This document shows positions 11,258 to 24,554 of a stretch of 64,000 bases of DNA, one piece after another. The DNA is from Lophium mytilinum (lineage: Eukaryota; Ascomycota; Dothideomycetes; Mytilinidiales; Mytilinidiaceae). Below the pieces are notes generated by a model that ran no database searches, had not been told where the DNA came from, and worked only from the letters and a program-made list of their open reading frames with translations. A program made the translations under genes and the position numbers. Within the stretch, counting starts at the first letter, position 1. Every line of letters begins with the position of its first letter. The DNA lies in NCBI GenBank assembly GCA_010093605.1, contig MU004185.1, forward strand, positions 1,509,334-1,573,333. The letters are read 5' to 3'.

Positions 11258-14200
11258 TGTCTCAATGACCCAGCATGGACTGAGGACATTCCAAGGTCTA
11301 TTCCCAGTATGCCGACCTTTTCCTGTAGTTCGGAAGTGCGATTTCTTATGCGGTCTTCACTCTTTTGTCCCTCTCACTTTCTTCTCCTCGGTCTTATGTT
11401 TTGTCATGCTTACAGTCCTTATATGATCTATTGTACTTCTGGATATATTCATCTTATCTTCGCGACCTATCAATTCACATAGTTCCTAACTTGAATGTCA
11501 AAATCACCGTTTTGATGTGCGGACATCAACGGCGTGCATCGCAACCCTCCAGTCACACAGGAGCGCAAAGGAAGTACCTCTCGTGTGATCTCGGATACTA
11601 CATTCACAAGTCACGATACGGCACGCGACGGGTAAAGTTACAGGCCTACTTACGAGATGATTCGAGGGATTATCACGATTCGCGCAGCATGAGAATGACG
11701 TTGTTAGTACCAATCATCCTCGAATATCATGATTGGCCGCATACCGTCATCTTGCACCCTATCATCGACATTTCTTCGCCTCTAGTTTCCGAAGCGATCC
11801 AATCAACCCGTTGAGGCTTGAGGCGTCGAAACACCACTCCTCCCACGTCTGATACCATCGCGAAATATATTAGCTAACAGCATAGTGGGCCTTTCGGAGC
11901 CAAACGGTCCGAATCAAACTCGATACCTCGACTACTTGCGCACACCGCTTATAACGATGACCACACTGCATTCTACCGTCCTATTAGGGAGATCAAAGAC
12001 CTCTTCTAGACTCACGCCGATACCGGTCAATATGCGTATATCATACACCGGATGCAAGGCGACGACAGCAAAAAAAGTGGGCGTTCCTGAGCCACGTCTC
12101 GCTCATCACTTGAGCCGCGTAGGCCGCGCGTGGGATGATTTGCCTGAGACCGTGGACTTATCCAATGGCTTTGATTGGCTCTCTCTGGCCTGATATCACA
12201 GCAGGCAACGGGTGCCTTGGTCAGGTGTGCGAAAGAGATATATGTGAAGTACAAGTAAGCGAGGTTGGCCAATGAACGCCAGCCAGGCGCAGCTTACACA
12301 GGCCCATCCATGCCCCCGTCAGCCTTATGAAGAGCGAGTCACAGCCTTCCCGCTTTCGATCTCAGTCTGATATCTCCTGCGTGCGTTGGATGCATGGGTG
12401 TGGTCGTCCCGCGTGGGGAAGCAGGCGGACAGGGCGAAACCGGGACTGCAACTCACGTACCACCGCATGTACATCTATCAACTGACGTTTTGCATTAGAC
12501 GCCCTGCGACTGGCGATTACCGCTGTAGCGAGTCGTGATGAGGCACGAAGACTGATAATGGACACTGCAGTGCAGCTAGCAAAGTCGTCACATGAGGACT
12601 GCAAAGAAGCGGTGGACGAACACGGACACGCCACGCAGACTCGACGGCGAGGCCTGGTAAGCATACGACGAAAGAACACTGACGCGCTGGGAGGAGGAAG
12701 TCGGCCACTCTTACTACTCTGTGGTGTTTCGTAGGGCGATTGTGATATCTTCGTTGACGTCGACCTCTCCCCTGCACGACTCGTCTACGCCCCGTGACCG
12801 GACTGCGGTCCAGCCACAGCTCTCGCATCCCACCTGTCGCTTTGGGCATGCCGAAGCTTGCTGGGCACCGTGCTGGCCACGCCGCTATCCAGCTCCCACT
12901 CGGCCCCGCCGACCGTGCCGAGGACAGCAGACGGGAGACAGGGAGCATCGGAGCTGACCGCCTCGATTTGAAGGTCCAGTGACCCGCGTGAGCAAAGCGG
13001 CCGCACACCAATCGCAGACTGTAGACGCGACGTGCTGGGAACCTTGGAATTGAGCAGAGGGGCAGTGCAAGAGTGGGGAGCAAAGCAAAGCGAAGCAGCA
13101 AAGCACAGCACAGCACAGCAAGGCGCTGAGGCGCCACAGCGCGACGTGTGAGAGGCCTGGGCGGAGGGCAAGTCATCACGTCGAAAGAGCATGCAGTCGC
13201 CTGCAGAAACGTCACCGTGCAGCCCAATCGGCCGTGGGCCGTGGATCCCTGCTGCCCACGCCGCCAAGGGGAGAGCGTGCAAGTCGCGAGGAAAAAGCAA
13301 GGACAGCGCACTTTTCCACGACGTACGGGAGAGGGGGACGAAATTTCCCGATTCTCAATTGACTTTGGCTCGGGGGACAGAGCCCACAAGGGAAGCTGGA
13401 GGTTGCTGGGCCGGGGCGACGACTCGACATATGCGGCCAGGATTACATACGTCGCCAAGCTTCAGAAGACGGTGACGAATGCACTGCACCGCAATCAGAG
13501 GTATGCAACGGCTACAATGCCATGCGTGGCATGCAAACGGTTCGCAGCGCCGATCGGGCGAGTTATGCAAGGCAGGGCAATGCAATCGTCCTCGTTGGTG
13601 GACTGGCATCTAGACAATGAAATAAAAGGCGCAAGCGCAGATCGGGAAAATGCATGGCACGCCGTCATTGGAGGGATGGGAGACGAATTATGTTTGAATT
13701 GGGACAACCTGTCCTCATCGACTGCCGTACGGATACCCCAACACTTCTTCATGCGGAACCGACCAATAGCTACTTTCAAGCAATTATGCTTTCGTGTCAT
13801 TCTAACCCTGTTGAACCTGGACATGGGAAGGGAAAACAAGGAAATAGGGAAAAGGCTAATATTTACAGTTTTGATGTAGGAAAGGTGAAACGACGGGAGT
13901 CGACTTTTGGTGGACCAGAACGCCTGGGAAGACATTTGCTTTTTGAAATAAATCGGTTTTCCTCGACGCTGATAACGCCTTTCCTGACAGAAGAAGTCGA
14001 CATTGACACCAAGCACCAGAAGCTCCATAAGACTATTGAGAAATAACGCCACCAGATTATGCACGAGCGCTCAACGCGGGGGAGATGCTGAGGAGATGCA
14101 AGAAAGCGATCGCCGCCGCAGCGGGGAAGAGCGGAAGCCGTCTGGGATCGGAAGCGAGGTGGGACAAAAGTGGGAGAGAGGCTCCAGGCCTCTCCTCTCT

Positions 14201-14315
14201 CTGCCTCGGCCAGCTCCGACAGACCTGCAGCGAAACTGAGACGATGTGTGGGTATCTTGGACATGCAGGGCGTAAAAATGGAAGCAAGCGAAGAGTCCTT
14301 TAGCTCCTTTAGCCC
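11258..14315. other. gene-poor intergenic DNA (3.1 kb)
   Basis: No family-like coding sequence is seen. Frames up to 313 codons (12517-13458 minus) occur in GC-rich DNA, but they overlap other frames of equal quality and show no domain, so I treat them as chance. A low-complexity purine/CA-rich patch lies near 13063-13125. Confidence 0.5.
13063..13125. repeat. low-complexity GCAAA/GCACA microsatellite-like patch
   Basis: Short tandem-like words (AGCAAAGCAAAGCGAAGCAG, then repeated GCACA) are visible by eye within otherwise unassigned DNA. No gene overlaps it convincingly. Confidence 0.6.
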
Positions 14316-15413
14316 TCATAGGGACTTCTCGAGCTTCACCAGCTCCTCGAATGCATCGCGCCACTTGCGGGTCTCCTCCTTGCTTGGCTTGGGGAGCGGC
14401 TTGCGGGCGTAACCTCCATAGCCAAAGTGGGCCATCAAGGCTGCCTTGGTGCCAATGATGCCGCCCTGGATGGCGGCCCAGTCTCCGCGAGCCACGATGG
14501 CTTGCAGCCTGCGTGCTTCCTTCAGCTCGCCGGCCTCGAAGAGGTTCATTAGCTTGACGCAGGCCTTTGGTGCAATGTTGGCCATTCCGCCAATGACACC
14601 AGAGCCGCCACCGATCAAGGTCTGTAGGGTGAAGTCGACAGAGCCGCCCATGCACATGAAGCCCGAGCCTGGCTCAGACATGGTCGCGGCTCGGGTCGCG
14701 GCTGCGACTCGGTTCAGCTTGCCCGTGTTGCCACATGTGAGCTTGCAGCCGACGATGTTGTGGTGCTGCGCGAGCTCGATGATGGCGTCCGAATTGAGGT
14801 CCAGGCCCGACACCGCTCCGGGATAGTTGTAGATCAGGATGGGAACCGGGGATGCACTAGCGACATCCTTGAAGAAGCTAACAATAGTGTCTTTCGAGAA
14901 GAGGCCCTGGTAGTATCCGGGGGGCAGCACTAACGCATAGTCACCGCCATCGGCTGCCGCTTCATTACAGAGCTCAATTGTCTCCTTGGTTGATTGGGCG
15001 CCACATCCAACGATGATGGGCATGTAGCCAAAGCCTGCGTCGTCAAGAGCCTTGCGAGTCGTCCTGGTAACAAGGCTACGCTCCTTGTGGGAGAGATGCA
15101 CCGCCTCGCCATTGGAGCCCTGGGTGGTGATACCGGCGACGCCCGCCTCGGCTAAACGAACAGCGTGCGTCGATGTGGTCTTGACGTCTACGTCTTCCGT
15201 GGCGGAATCGAAGAAAGCAACAGTGGGGACGTAGATGCCCGGCAGCAACGGACGGTGGATGTCCATGGATTCTACAGAACTGGTCTCGAAGTTGTCAAAG
15301 TGAGCCTGGTTGAAGATGTGCTGAACGGCCTGAGAGCGGACAGATAGGCCGTTGAAGCTGTTGCCGTTGGTGAAGCTGCCGTTCGGAGATGGCGCGTCGT
15401 TGTGAGGAGACAT
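14316..15413 (-). CDS. DapA/dihydrodipicolinate synthase-family class I aldolase (HOGA/keto-deoxy-sugar-acid aldolase-like)
   Basis: This is a single-exon, 365-residue TIM-barrel lyase of the DapA/NanA family. In fungi these enzymes generally cleave 4-hydroxy-2-oxoglutarate or 2-keto-3-deoxy sugar acids to pyruvate plus an aldehyde, because fungi do not make lysine through dihydrodipicolinate. The Schiff-base lysine is K224 in VGCKLTCGNTG. The catalytic tyrosine is in YNYPG (residues 195-199), and the carboxylate-binding loop is GSNGE (99-103). An N-terminal extension of about 55 residues rich in Asn/Ser precedes the barrel. It does not look like a classic mitochondrial presequence (few Arg, no clear amphipathic helix). 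Substrate cannot be settled from sequence. It is the only clear gene between 11.3 and 22.9 kb. Confidence 0.88.
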   Translation of the reverse strand: MSPHNDAPSPNGSFTNGNSFNGLSVRSQAVQHIFNQAHFDNFETSSVESMDIHRPLLPGIYVPTVAFFDSATEDVDVKTTSTHAVRLAEAGVAGITTQGSNGEAVHLSHKERSLVTRTTRKALDDAGFGYMPIIVGCGAQSTKETIELCNEAAADGGDYALVLPPGYYQGLFSKDTIVSFFKDVASASPVPILIYNYPGAVSGLDLNSDAIIELAQHHNIVGCKLTCGNTGKLNRVAAATRAATMSEPGSGFMCMGGSVDFTLQTLIGGGSGVIGGMANIAPKACVKLMNLFEAGELKEARRLQAIVARGDWAAIQGGIIGTKAALMAHFGYGGYARKPLPKPSKEETRKWRDAFEELVKLEKSL

Positions 15414-18400
15414 GGCTGAGAAGAAGGGCTTTCTATAAAAGGAAGAGGAGGAGGTCTATGATGTATGGAACGAGTTTACTTTGAGCAAACGGCAAACGGC
15501 AATGACAATGGACACGGATAGAATACGTCAACAACGATGAAAGGTACCAACCGTGGAGGGGCGAAGGCCTTAAGTAGTCCCACAGCGGAGATGTCCATTG
15601 CACCTGGGCCATGTTGGGGGTGGGGGTCCAGCTGACGGAGGTCAGTGAAGCAAGGCGGGAAAAGCTCCCTCGTACGCACAGAGGTGGGCATGCATCAGAT
15701 GAGGCAACCGACGCAGCGTCGCAACCAAGGAGGCGGTGACTTCGGCGGCACTGGTTCTGACCGCTTCGCTGCCAGGCACGGCTGCCGCGTGCGTCTCAGC
15801 ATGACAAGAGACCAATGGCGGGGCCTCCAGGGCTGATTGTGCAGCAGGTTGCTTTTTTCTGCGCTTCCACAGCGTGAAGAGAGGGCGAGGACCCCAGGAC
15901 GGATCTTGGCCGGAGACGGGGGCGCTCGCCTTGTGACGATCTCTGCAAGCGCACCCAGCACTCTGATAGGCAGATCGCCCGCCCCCGTCACGCCCATGCG
16001 AAGGGACGGCGGGCTCCAAGAAACGGCGAAGGAGCGCGCGAAGGCGGTGCGTGTGGGGGTGGAGCAGACAGCGCCGGTGGCATCGCCAGAGCAGCTTGAG
16101 GTATCATCTGATATCACGACCGCGACGCTGGGCCTCGCTGCCATTCGTGGTGCCAGTGCCGGCGTCTAGCAGGCCTCGCAGGCCCCGCAGGCCCGAATGC
16201 AAAGGGTAAGAGAAACAGACGTGGCAGACGGAGGGGACGAGCAGCGTCTGAAGCGCAAGGCACTCAAACCCTAGGGTCGTCACAAGACCGCAAACACTCA
16301 GCATCCTCGACGCCTAGCATGCTCGCGCCTAGCATCCGTTGTTCCCGGTCCCGACCCAAAAAGGCCCCTTGTTTTGTGGCATCTGCTGCGTTTCTAGGGT
16401 TGCATGACGACGCCAAAGCCCGCGCAAAGCTTACCCCCACGCGCTCCCAGCTTCGACGCATCTTCTATTCTTGCGGTGGCGCACCTGGGCCATGATCTCG
16501 TCCTGTTCATTTCCCGACAACCACCACACGCAGAGCCTCGCAGGGAACTCGCTGCTGCTTTCGGCCTACCGGCTCTCGTCACAGTGATCCCATCGCCGGT
16601 CGGCTCACTATCTGCTGCCTCCTGCCCCCTCAGGTCCGGCGGATCCACTGGGCTGCTTCACGACAGCAAGGAAGTAGGGCGGAGGAGACGTGCTTGCGAC
16701 AGGGCCGCACACCGGCGCTGTCAGCAGGCACGCATGGGCATCCCCAAGGCAAACAGGCGACCCAAGGCAACGGAGAGATCCAGCCTCTCGTTGCTTTTGA
16801 CACCCAGAGGCCGGGCTCGCCGCCTTCGTGCCCTCGTTTACTGCCGGTTCCTGAGCGGCGGCACGAACCCCCACGCCATCCTGAGCAGACGCCGGCCACG
16901 GCAAGCAAGTGGCGACGTCCACCCCTCGCGTGGCCTGGCCGGTAGGAGCACCGAGAGGCACGTTGAACGAGGCAGCGACTTGCCACTGTGCTCAGCTGCG
17001 TGCTCGTGGAAATTAGAGTCGGTACGCCCTCACTGACGACCCCATATGCGACCAGGGCTTGGCGCACAGACTGCGACACCACCATGGCACGAGAGATGAA
17101 GAGATTTCCGCTGCTGCAGCATCGGGGCTGTACGCTGGTCGCGTAAGAAGAAGCCCAGGGTGCTGAATTGAGGGCCTGTAGTCTGGGGAGACGTTGTGCG
17201 CGCAGTGACGGCCGCGAATGGCGCGAGGCACAGTTGAGTTGGGCTCTCACGACCCCGGATGCCTGCATGCAGCAGATGCAGTCTATTTACCCCACAGTCT
17301 GTCGATCCAAGACATGGCGTCCCCGCTTCCAGCACTGTCGGGTCGCACAGCTAAGGATACACCTGCGCAAACTGGCGTGTCAGAGCCGCGAAACCGTCTG
17401 ACTCGCAGAGCTCGAGCAGCAGCCCAGCCTCGACTGCTGCACGCAATGCGGACACCAATGTGCCCGCGCCGCCCTCTGCGAATGCTGGCGGTCGAAACAT
17501 GTGTCTCGACAGAAGGGGACCGCCCTGCCCCTCCTCCGCAATCGGCATGTGACGCTAGCGAGAGCACTACCGGCGGGCAGCGCCTCCTTCCGTACAGGGT
17601 TGCTCATGCACTTTGAGGCGCAAGTAATTGAACCGACAGAATTTTTTAGCTCTCGTTCGTCCCAAAGCCCAGATAGCCATCAGAGGAAATTTTCGGCGCA
17701 GGGAATATTGAAGACTACAGACAGCCAGCAAGGAGTCGCGCCAGTCACTTCAATATCCCGCGGGATGAGTGACACAGAGTGGAGCCCAGGCGCAAATTTT
17801 TCTGTGCTCGAGGGCTAACAGAGATCGCTAGGAAACCAACGACAAAGAGAAAGCAACGGAGTAGTGTTTGATTGCTGGAAGAAATTGCCGACTCGTTCTC
17901 TCTGCAACCCTCCAACTGTCGATGCGCCTAACTCGGTATGCCGTATCGGCCTGGTGACTGCGCCTCCCCCGTCGTATAACGTACGCTACCGTTTGAATGA
18001 CAGGCGACAACTCGACCACATCTAGGACGCTGTTCCTGGCCGGGTCCGCCCCCCTCACTTCAGTAAGCTCAAGTCGTCAAATCATGGTTGGCCTGGTCGG
18101 ACTTTGACATCCGAAAACTCTTCGGATCGACGCATTTGCCGAACGGATTGCGTGTTCGAGGCGCGATTACCTGCATGAGGGCTCTAGATCATCCCGAGCA
18201 CAAGTCCGGGCTTCATTGGCTGTCTTGCTTGAGCTTCGCCACCTTACCTTCAACGTCAATTGCGGGGAGAGATCTGGCATCACGGCGTCTTTCAACATTC
18301 ATTCGGTCCTATCCGTGTCATGCGCGTGGGATGTCTCTCTGTTTCGTATCTATCATACGATCTCGCCACTTTCGGGACGATCTGATGCGAACTTGTGGAA

Positions 18401-21400
18401 GTCACCGCGGAAATAAGATATCTGGACGGTTCTCGGCCAAGGAACGACCCCGCCTATACAATTTCTATTGCTTCCAAACTCGTCATTGCATCCGAACTTT
18501 TAGTAATGCCCTAGGACTTTCCTACTATTCAGAACTGGACACCCCTCCTGACCGTATCCAGCGCGGAAGTCCGCCCTTGTGGCACGAATGCCGGATTTTG
18601 TGGCTGCATGTGGCATCGATGAGGGCGCTTAGTGGATGTAGGCGGACACTTCTCTCGTAATCCAAAGGAGCTGCCCGTCAATTCTTACGAGGTGGTAACG
18701 CCAGCCGGATGTAACAATCTCAGAAGCGGCAGCTTGGAGCCGTGGTTTCAAACTCCTTCGGCGAATCTTATGCCGCAAATTTTCCCGAAAACGCCGACTT
18801 GATCCAACTCCCCTCTTCGAAAATTGCTACTCCTGGTGCACGATTCTTGGACCGACCGCCGTTCTCCGCGACTATCTCCATGCTTTCCGCCTGTAGCCAT
18901 GGAGTTCGCCTGTCGCTTCTAGAAAGTCTCCTACTGACCTTAGTGATCTAGCATGGGGTACTGCCTCTAGGGATGCAACATGTACTCAGATACACCCAAT
19001 AGAGAGCCAATTGCTACTAACACTTCAAACAGCTTAAGCAGCTGCGCTCGCTCTCCACAACTACACGGTCGTCACATCCATGGTCAAAGTATGAGATGTC
19101 CTCTATTAAAGACAATCTTCATAACCATTAGCCATCGCACCCATATACGCGCGAAGATTCTAGAGTCGCAGTTGCACGGTATTTGTGCGCCATTGACTAC
19201 TAGCGATGAGAGACTAATTGCTTGTGTCATAGGCTCAATGAAATAGATGGCTGTATTGCGCGCCCTTGCTTTGCATCTCGATCGTTTAGGATCGAGCTAC
19301 CTGAAGCTGACCAGGACAGCCATATCGGAATTTAGTCGATCGCAAACGACAGCGAAGCTAGCCTCTAGCCTAATTGCTGTCCAGACGATGTTCCTGCAAA
19401 ACCGAACCCAATGATGATGAACCGCTGCATCGCAGACCAGCTTTCTGGTATCACTCAGCACAGCTTCTATGGCTTATCCTAGAGCTATCGACTCGAATCG
19501 CCCTGGTCCGGTCAAAACTCGATTCCCTCTTGACCTTCTGGGCTTCGGCATCTCGCTCTCCATATGGCGTAGTTTATCTTACAGGAATCCGAAGGCAATA
19601 CGAATTAGTCCTTATCGCCAATCAACCTTACTACTGGCAGTCCACTGAACTAAACTTACATCCCCTTTCGGGAGATCGGCAGCTACGGAATGCTACCCGT
19701 GGGCCGCAGATGAATCACGCGGATCTTCTCACCAATCTTACTTCCTCGCCGAAGCCGAGCCAGTGGCTTGTCCCACCCCTGCGCCCCAAACGTTTATCAA
19801 GAAGCTTCAAAAACTTTAGTAAACCGTGGGGTATGCGGGGCTACTTATCTAGCCGATTGTCGCTCCACAGGACTTCACACTTCAAAATTCAATGGAAGTC
19901 GACATGCGCAGGTTTCATCATCCCAACTAGGTCTCTCGTGGTCTGATCGCGGCAACTGCATCCCCAGTACCTCCGCCAGGCTACCAATGGGACGAAGTTC
20001 AGTGTCGAGGAAGATATGAGAAATCATTGTGTGTCATGGGAAAATCGCACGAATGTGGCTTGCGTTGTGGTTGAGTTAAGCGTTGCAACCACGGGACGCT
20101 TGTCGGCTCCAGACTTCTGGGCTCGTGGGGCAATGCCCCTATGAAAAATATTTTGAACAACGCATTAACGACAAGACCTCAGGTCTGCGCCGAGAGTGGA
20201 GGAAGGCGTTTACTATATCAACATCCGCAGGACAGAGATGCACTGTGTCGGCTGCCGATTCGACGCTGGGTATGTACCGAGACAGCACGCGATTCCGTCT
20301 CTTATTTTGCATCTGCATGTCTCTGCTTCTGGTGCTTAATGGTAGTTGACATACGGAGTCTAGTAGAGGCGACGCATGATCCTGAACAACTTGATGTTGC
20401 TGATTCGTGGCACGTAGTCGATCCTTTTTCGAAAAGATTCACGGCTCATCAAATTCGCCAACCTCGTTGGCCATTGCTGCATTAGCTTTGCTGCACCATT
20501 ATACGGCCAAGTCCCCTTTTCGCCCTACCCGCAGCGTTAGGTACGGTTTTGCGAAGTCGCAAAAAGCAAAACTTAGATCGACAATGGCTGCTTTTTCTGG
20601 CCTCGTGCGGAAGGCTTCGGTAGGCTGCCGCAACTCCAACGTGTCTTCCCAGGGGCCTCACCGCATGGCTACACATCTTCCACCTTGCAGCAAGCTTACT
20701 TCGTCGAAGACCGCATTAGCGTACGCTTTCACTTACCCCTCTGCTCTTCTGCATCCGCCGCTTTGCCGTTTGCGAGTCGGAAATTAAGGCACACCTGTCA
20801 GATCCTGGCCGCGTGATGTCGCCTGCCGACGGTCATCATGCAGAATCCCGTTTCACGATACAAGCTATTCCTATATAGTCTACTTCGGGGATTCTTCCGG
20901 GCCGTTTCTGCCTTTGCTGCCAACAGGTGCGTTCAACGTGTCCCGGTTTCTTGAACATCTGTTCTCGAAACGTGCAAAATAAACGGCTTGCATGGGATCG
21001 GGCCTCAACGTGCTCACGATGTGTTATTGCGATGATCATGCCCAATACTGCCTCCAGGTAACCTGTGAAATTGACTTCGCAACCATTCCGTTATTCTCCT
21101 GCATATGTCAGTTCTTGCAAAGTCAATCGATGCCAAGGGATCATATCTCAAACATTGCGCAAACGGCGCTTGAACAGGCTGCGGCATGTTCTGTCGAACG
21201 AGCTCTCGCTGCTCAGAGTTTCTTGTTTATCTTCTCAGTCCTCCAAGCTTCGATACGGTTTAGCGAATTACCCTTTCTTCCCGTTGCTGACGTTGCGTAG
21301 ACCCTGCATGCACTCGGTTTCTCTTCATCCTCGCCACACCACGTCAACCCTTTTTTCAATTCTCAGCTCACTTCCAAACTTCTGGACCCGTCCCGGCGGC

Positions 21401-22999
21401 CTCCGATGCCTTATCCAACGCCATGGCGAGTCTGCAGAATGCACTAAAATACCAAGCCGTCGGGGAAGCGGGTGGGGTCAGCCGCTCCCGAAGACCTGGG
21501 CCTGACTATCGAATATTGGGCAGACCTGCGTTCTGTTTTTCAGGTTGTGTAGTTTCGTGAACCCTGAAAAGAGCGCCACGCGCCTTGTCTACTGAAGTGG
21601 CTGCACCAAGATGCTAGAAGGCGCCGGAAATGCTTCACCGCTTTCTCGTGCTTACGGCTTTGCTTTTTGCAGAAGCAGATAGGTTGGTAGGTCAAACAAC
21701 AGGCTTGAAGAAGGAGGAGAGCTGGGATTTGCTATGACGGAGGTAGGTGCGTATGGTAGGTCCACTTTGCTAGTCTCTCGATTATTCGAATGAAAATGTA
21801 CGCCATTACTGTTTCGTAATATTCAGACTGAATGTATTTCCATACTCGTGGAGCCTGTTAATCCGATGGCGGAATGATGGAGTGCGATACTTATGAGCGA
21901 CGCAAGCCACAACAGCGGTGATCTGGTTGAGCTTGACCGTCATCGTATTACTTCACCGTCGCTACATACCCCATGACGATCAAGTCCTAGGTGATTTTCG
22001 GATCGAACAAGGCATGCGTAACTTTGATCTACGTCTGTTTCCGCGACCTCCGGCCCCTTTGATCCTTCTCTTAGGTGTCAGCTCTATTCATCACCGCCGC
22101 TTGACCCTCAAGGTCCGATGTAGGTAAATCACGGTACCCCTTCTTGTCCACTTCCCTCTGCCCCACACCTAATTAAAACCCCTCCAAAACAGTGTCTCAG
22201 CGAAGTATCCCGAGTCGGCTGGTTCGAAAGTGATCATCTTGCTATCCGTCCGTCTGGGTCTCGACAGTGCCGTTAGGAGTCTGGGTCTTGCCCAAGCGTC
22301 GCGTGAGAGTGTTCCAAGCCTGAGAGCTGACGATCGGAAAGCCACCCTCGGACACGGTGCGCAACGGGATTTACATCCTGATACTGCCGCTGGCCATAAG
22401 AAAATAATGGGGTCGATGTAGTAGGGTGGTGCTCGGGCGAGGAGTACGGTAGGGAAGACCTCGGGAGGTGGAATGGGCGGGCTTTTCTAAGGCGCGCTCG
22501 CGGACCCCACCACTATTTCAACGGCGCATCAATCTTATTCTTCCAAAATTTCGTCGGTCATACCCTTGCGCTAGACGTATCCCGTCATGGCGTTGTATCG
22601 GTGCTAGGATGTGTGGTTGTTGAGTTATTTGAGAAAAGGTGGTGTCGGCCTCGAAATTCGAGGAAATCCTCTCGCTCTGTGCTCAATGGCTTGGCGGCGG
22701 CCAAGAGTTGCCGAATAAGTGTGGCCACCGGTGTTGTCGGCGGCCGAAGCCTGTGGTAAGTCGGTCGCGGAGGGCGCCGAATGTCTGTGAGAAGGGCTTC
22801 ACCGTTTTCAGGGTCTATGATGTTTCCTCGAGAGGCACGCCTATAGTTCATCTAATCGAAATGATAAAGCCACTCGAACGATCTCTCCGCTACAATGTAG
22901 TACTACGCCGCCTTCACCATCTACCCACCCTTAATACCAACCACCTTCGCCCCATCATGATAGCTAAGACCGCCGTGGCTACCGACACCCCCGACATCA
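15414..22999. other. large gene-poor region (about 7.6 kb)
   Basis: I find no supported gene. The 15.4-17.8 kb part is GC-rich with overlapping chance frames on both strands (longest about 212 codons). From about 18.0 to 21.5 kb, medium-length frames (60-190 codons) lie almost only on the plus strand, in changing frames and without recognisable domains. A short minus-strand frame with a true ATG at 22585-22851 (88 codons) could be a small gene, but it has no family match. No terminal inverted repeats, transposase motifs or tRNAs were recognised. Confidence 0.5.
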
Positions 23000-23888
23000 C
23001 TACACCGGCGACACCGCATCCGTTGTGACCAACCCAACTATTCCTCCAAGCTTCGCCCCAAACCACCCGAGGATCCCACACAACGCGTTGCACACCACCA
23101 TAACTATGCAAGCCGCCAGCATGAATATACCACTTGCGAATTCCCACAGCCCCTTGACCACCGCAAAGAGCAGCACCAGAAACAACATTAATAGCGCGAT
23201 ACCGAGCATGGACATTACGAAGAGCCACAAGATGGCTGGCGCTCTGAGGAGGTAGCGATACCGGCGCTCGGAGGGGATTAGGTCGGCGTACGGCTTTAGA
23301 AATGCATCCGAGGAGGGCTCGAATGGGGAGGCTACGGGATCTGTGGAGCGAGTTAGCATGGTGTGAGCTAGAAATATTGCGCTATTGCCGTTTCGAAGTG
23401 TGGCCAGACGGCGTTCCCCTGAGGCAGCCTGCTCACTTCATTTTCACAAATCGTCCAAAATTATTCATGCCACTTTCGAATGTCTCGAAATGGGATAATT
23501 TAGGGGAAGACACACACTCGTACGTACCTGACGCAAGCACCTCCGCAGCCTCGACATCTGCTACTGTAGCCGGGCACGGCATGATGCCCATGCGCCGAGT
23601 GAGGCTCGCAGGGAAGACTTGAAAACTGATTTTGTCGAGGAAGGGCGGCTTGTCGTTCTCTGACCCCGTGGACTCGGCTTCGGCTTCGGTGACGGCATTG
23701 GGAAGATTCTGGCTTTGTTCGTCGTCGTCGTCAACATCGGAAACGGTGCCAGCCATAGAATCACTAGAATCCGTGTCCGTCCAATCGTTGCTGGACATAG
23801 ATGGTGTCGGAATCTCGCTGAGGCTCGAGGTGTCGCTGGAGGCCTCGCTGGCCCAGTGCTCGGGGTTGGTTCGGGTGTAGCTGCTCAT
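23000..23888 (-). CDS. small two-helix membrane protein with acidic Ser-rich N-terminus, unknown function
   Basis: I do not recognise the family. The model joins 23888-23528 and 23340-23000 (minus) for 233 residues. The 187-nt intron has donor GTACGT and a GCTAAC branch site near acceptor CCACAG, and the join preserves the frame (EVLAS then DPVASPFEP). The first half is Ser/Asp/Glu-rich and probably disordered (DVDDDDEQS). The second half has a basic stretch (PSERRYRYLLR), then two hydrophobic segments (about residues 160-185 and 190-225) rich in Leu/Val/Ala/Gly. The topology suggests a membrane-anchored protein with a long cytosolic N-terminus. Continuity of the hydrophobic part across more than 100 codons makes a chance frame unlikely. 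Confidence 0.6.
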
Positions 23889-24554
23889 TTTAGCTACTGC
23901 TTCAGGTGGTTTTCGGAGATGGAGCTGTCTTGATATGGGGAATGACGATGCAAAGAAGATGGGAGGTGGCAGGTTTTGTGTGCGAGTTTTTGTTGCTGAA
24001 CCATGGGTGGATAGGAAGGCTTATACCTATTGCCAAGATAAGATGGAATCAGTGATTCATGGTTCGATTTTCTCGGCAACAAGTTTCAAAGCTAGGCGGT
24101 TCCAGTATTCGGAAAAACGACACAATTGTGACCGCGGAACTCTGGCTTCGTTCGTTATAAATTAGCGTCGTGTGATCGGCTGCCTGAGGGCTCTTAGACG
24201 TCCTAAAGAGGTAGCAATTGGGATAGGTAGGCGAAAGCTTGGAACTCGAGAACATGTATAAACTAGTAACCCCGTACATAATAGACCACCAAGTCGATAA
24301 AATCGCGTTTACTCTACTCGCCAGACTTTTTGAAGTTTCGTCGATATCAACCACTGGCGTATTCCCTGGCCACCTCTAGGTCTTATGGGTAGCTTGAAAG
24401 AACGTACTGTCGCTCGCCCACTCTCCAAACTCTTGCCCCAATTAGATCACTGTTCGAACAGGCGGGATTTGACTGAGCGAATGGACTACGACAAGCGGTC
24501 ACATTGCTGGCATTAAGGAGACTCTTTGGTCGAAACAAACTCAAGGAAGGGCCA
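23889..24554. other. intergenic
   Basis: This is the upstream region of the small membrane protein gene and the 3' flank of the FG-tailed dynamin gene, both on the minus strand. The frame 24383-25120 (minus) is a frame-shifted shadow of the FG-repeat coding sequence. Confidence 0.5.

Noticed and set aside
12517-13458. 313-codon minus-strand open frame
   Set aside because: Cys/Arg/Pro/Ser-rich composition, several equally long overlapping frames, no domain. It is chance in GC-rich DNA.
16404-17268. Open frames of about 210 codons on both strands
   Set aside because: They overlap each other on opposite strands, have Arg/Pro/Ala-biased composition and show no motif.
18088-19946. 190-codon plus-strand frames considered as a degenerate transposon or regulator
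   Set aside because: No transposase, reverse transcriptase, integrase or zinc-cluster motif could be recognised, and neighbouring frames do not join into one product.
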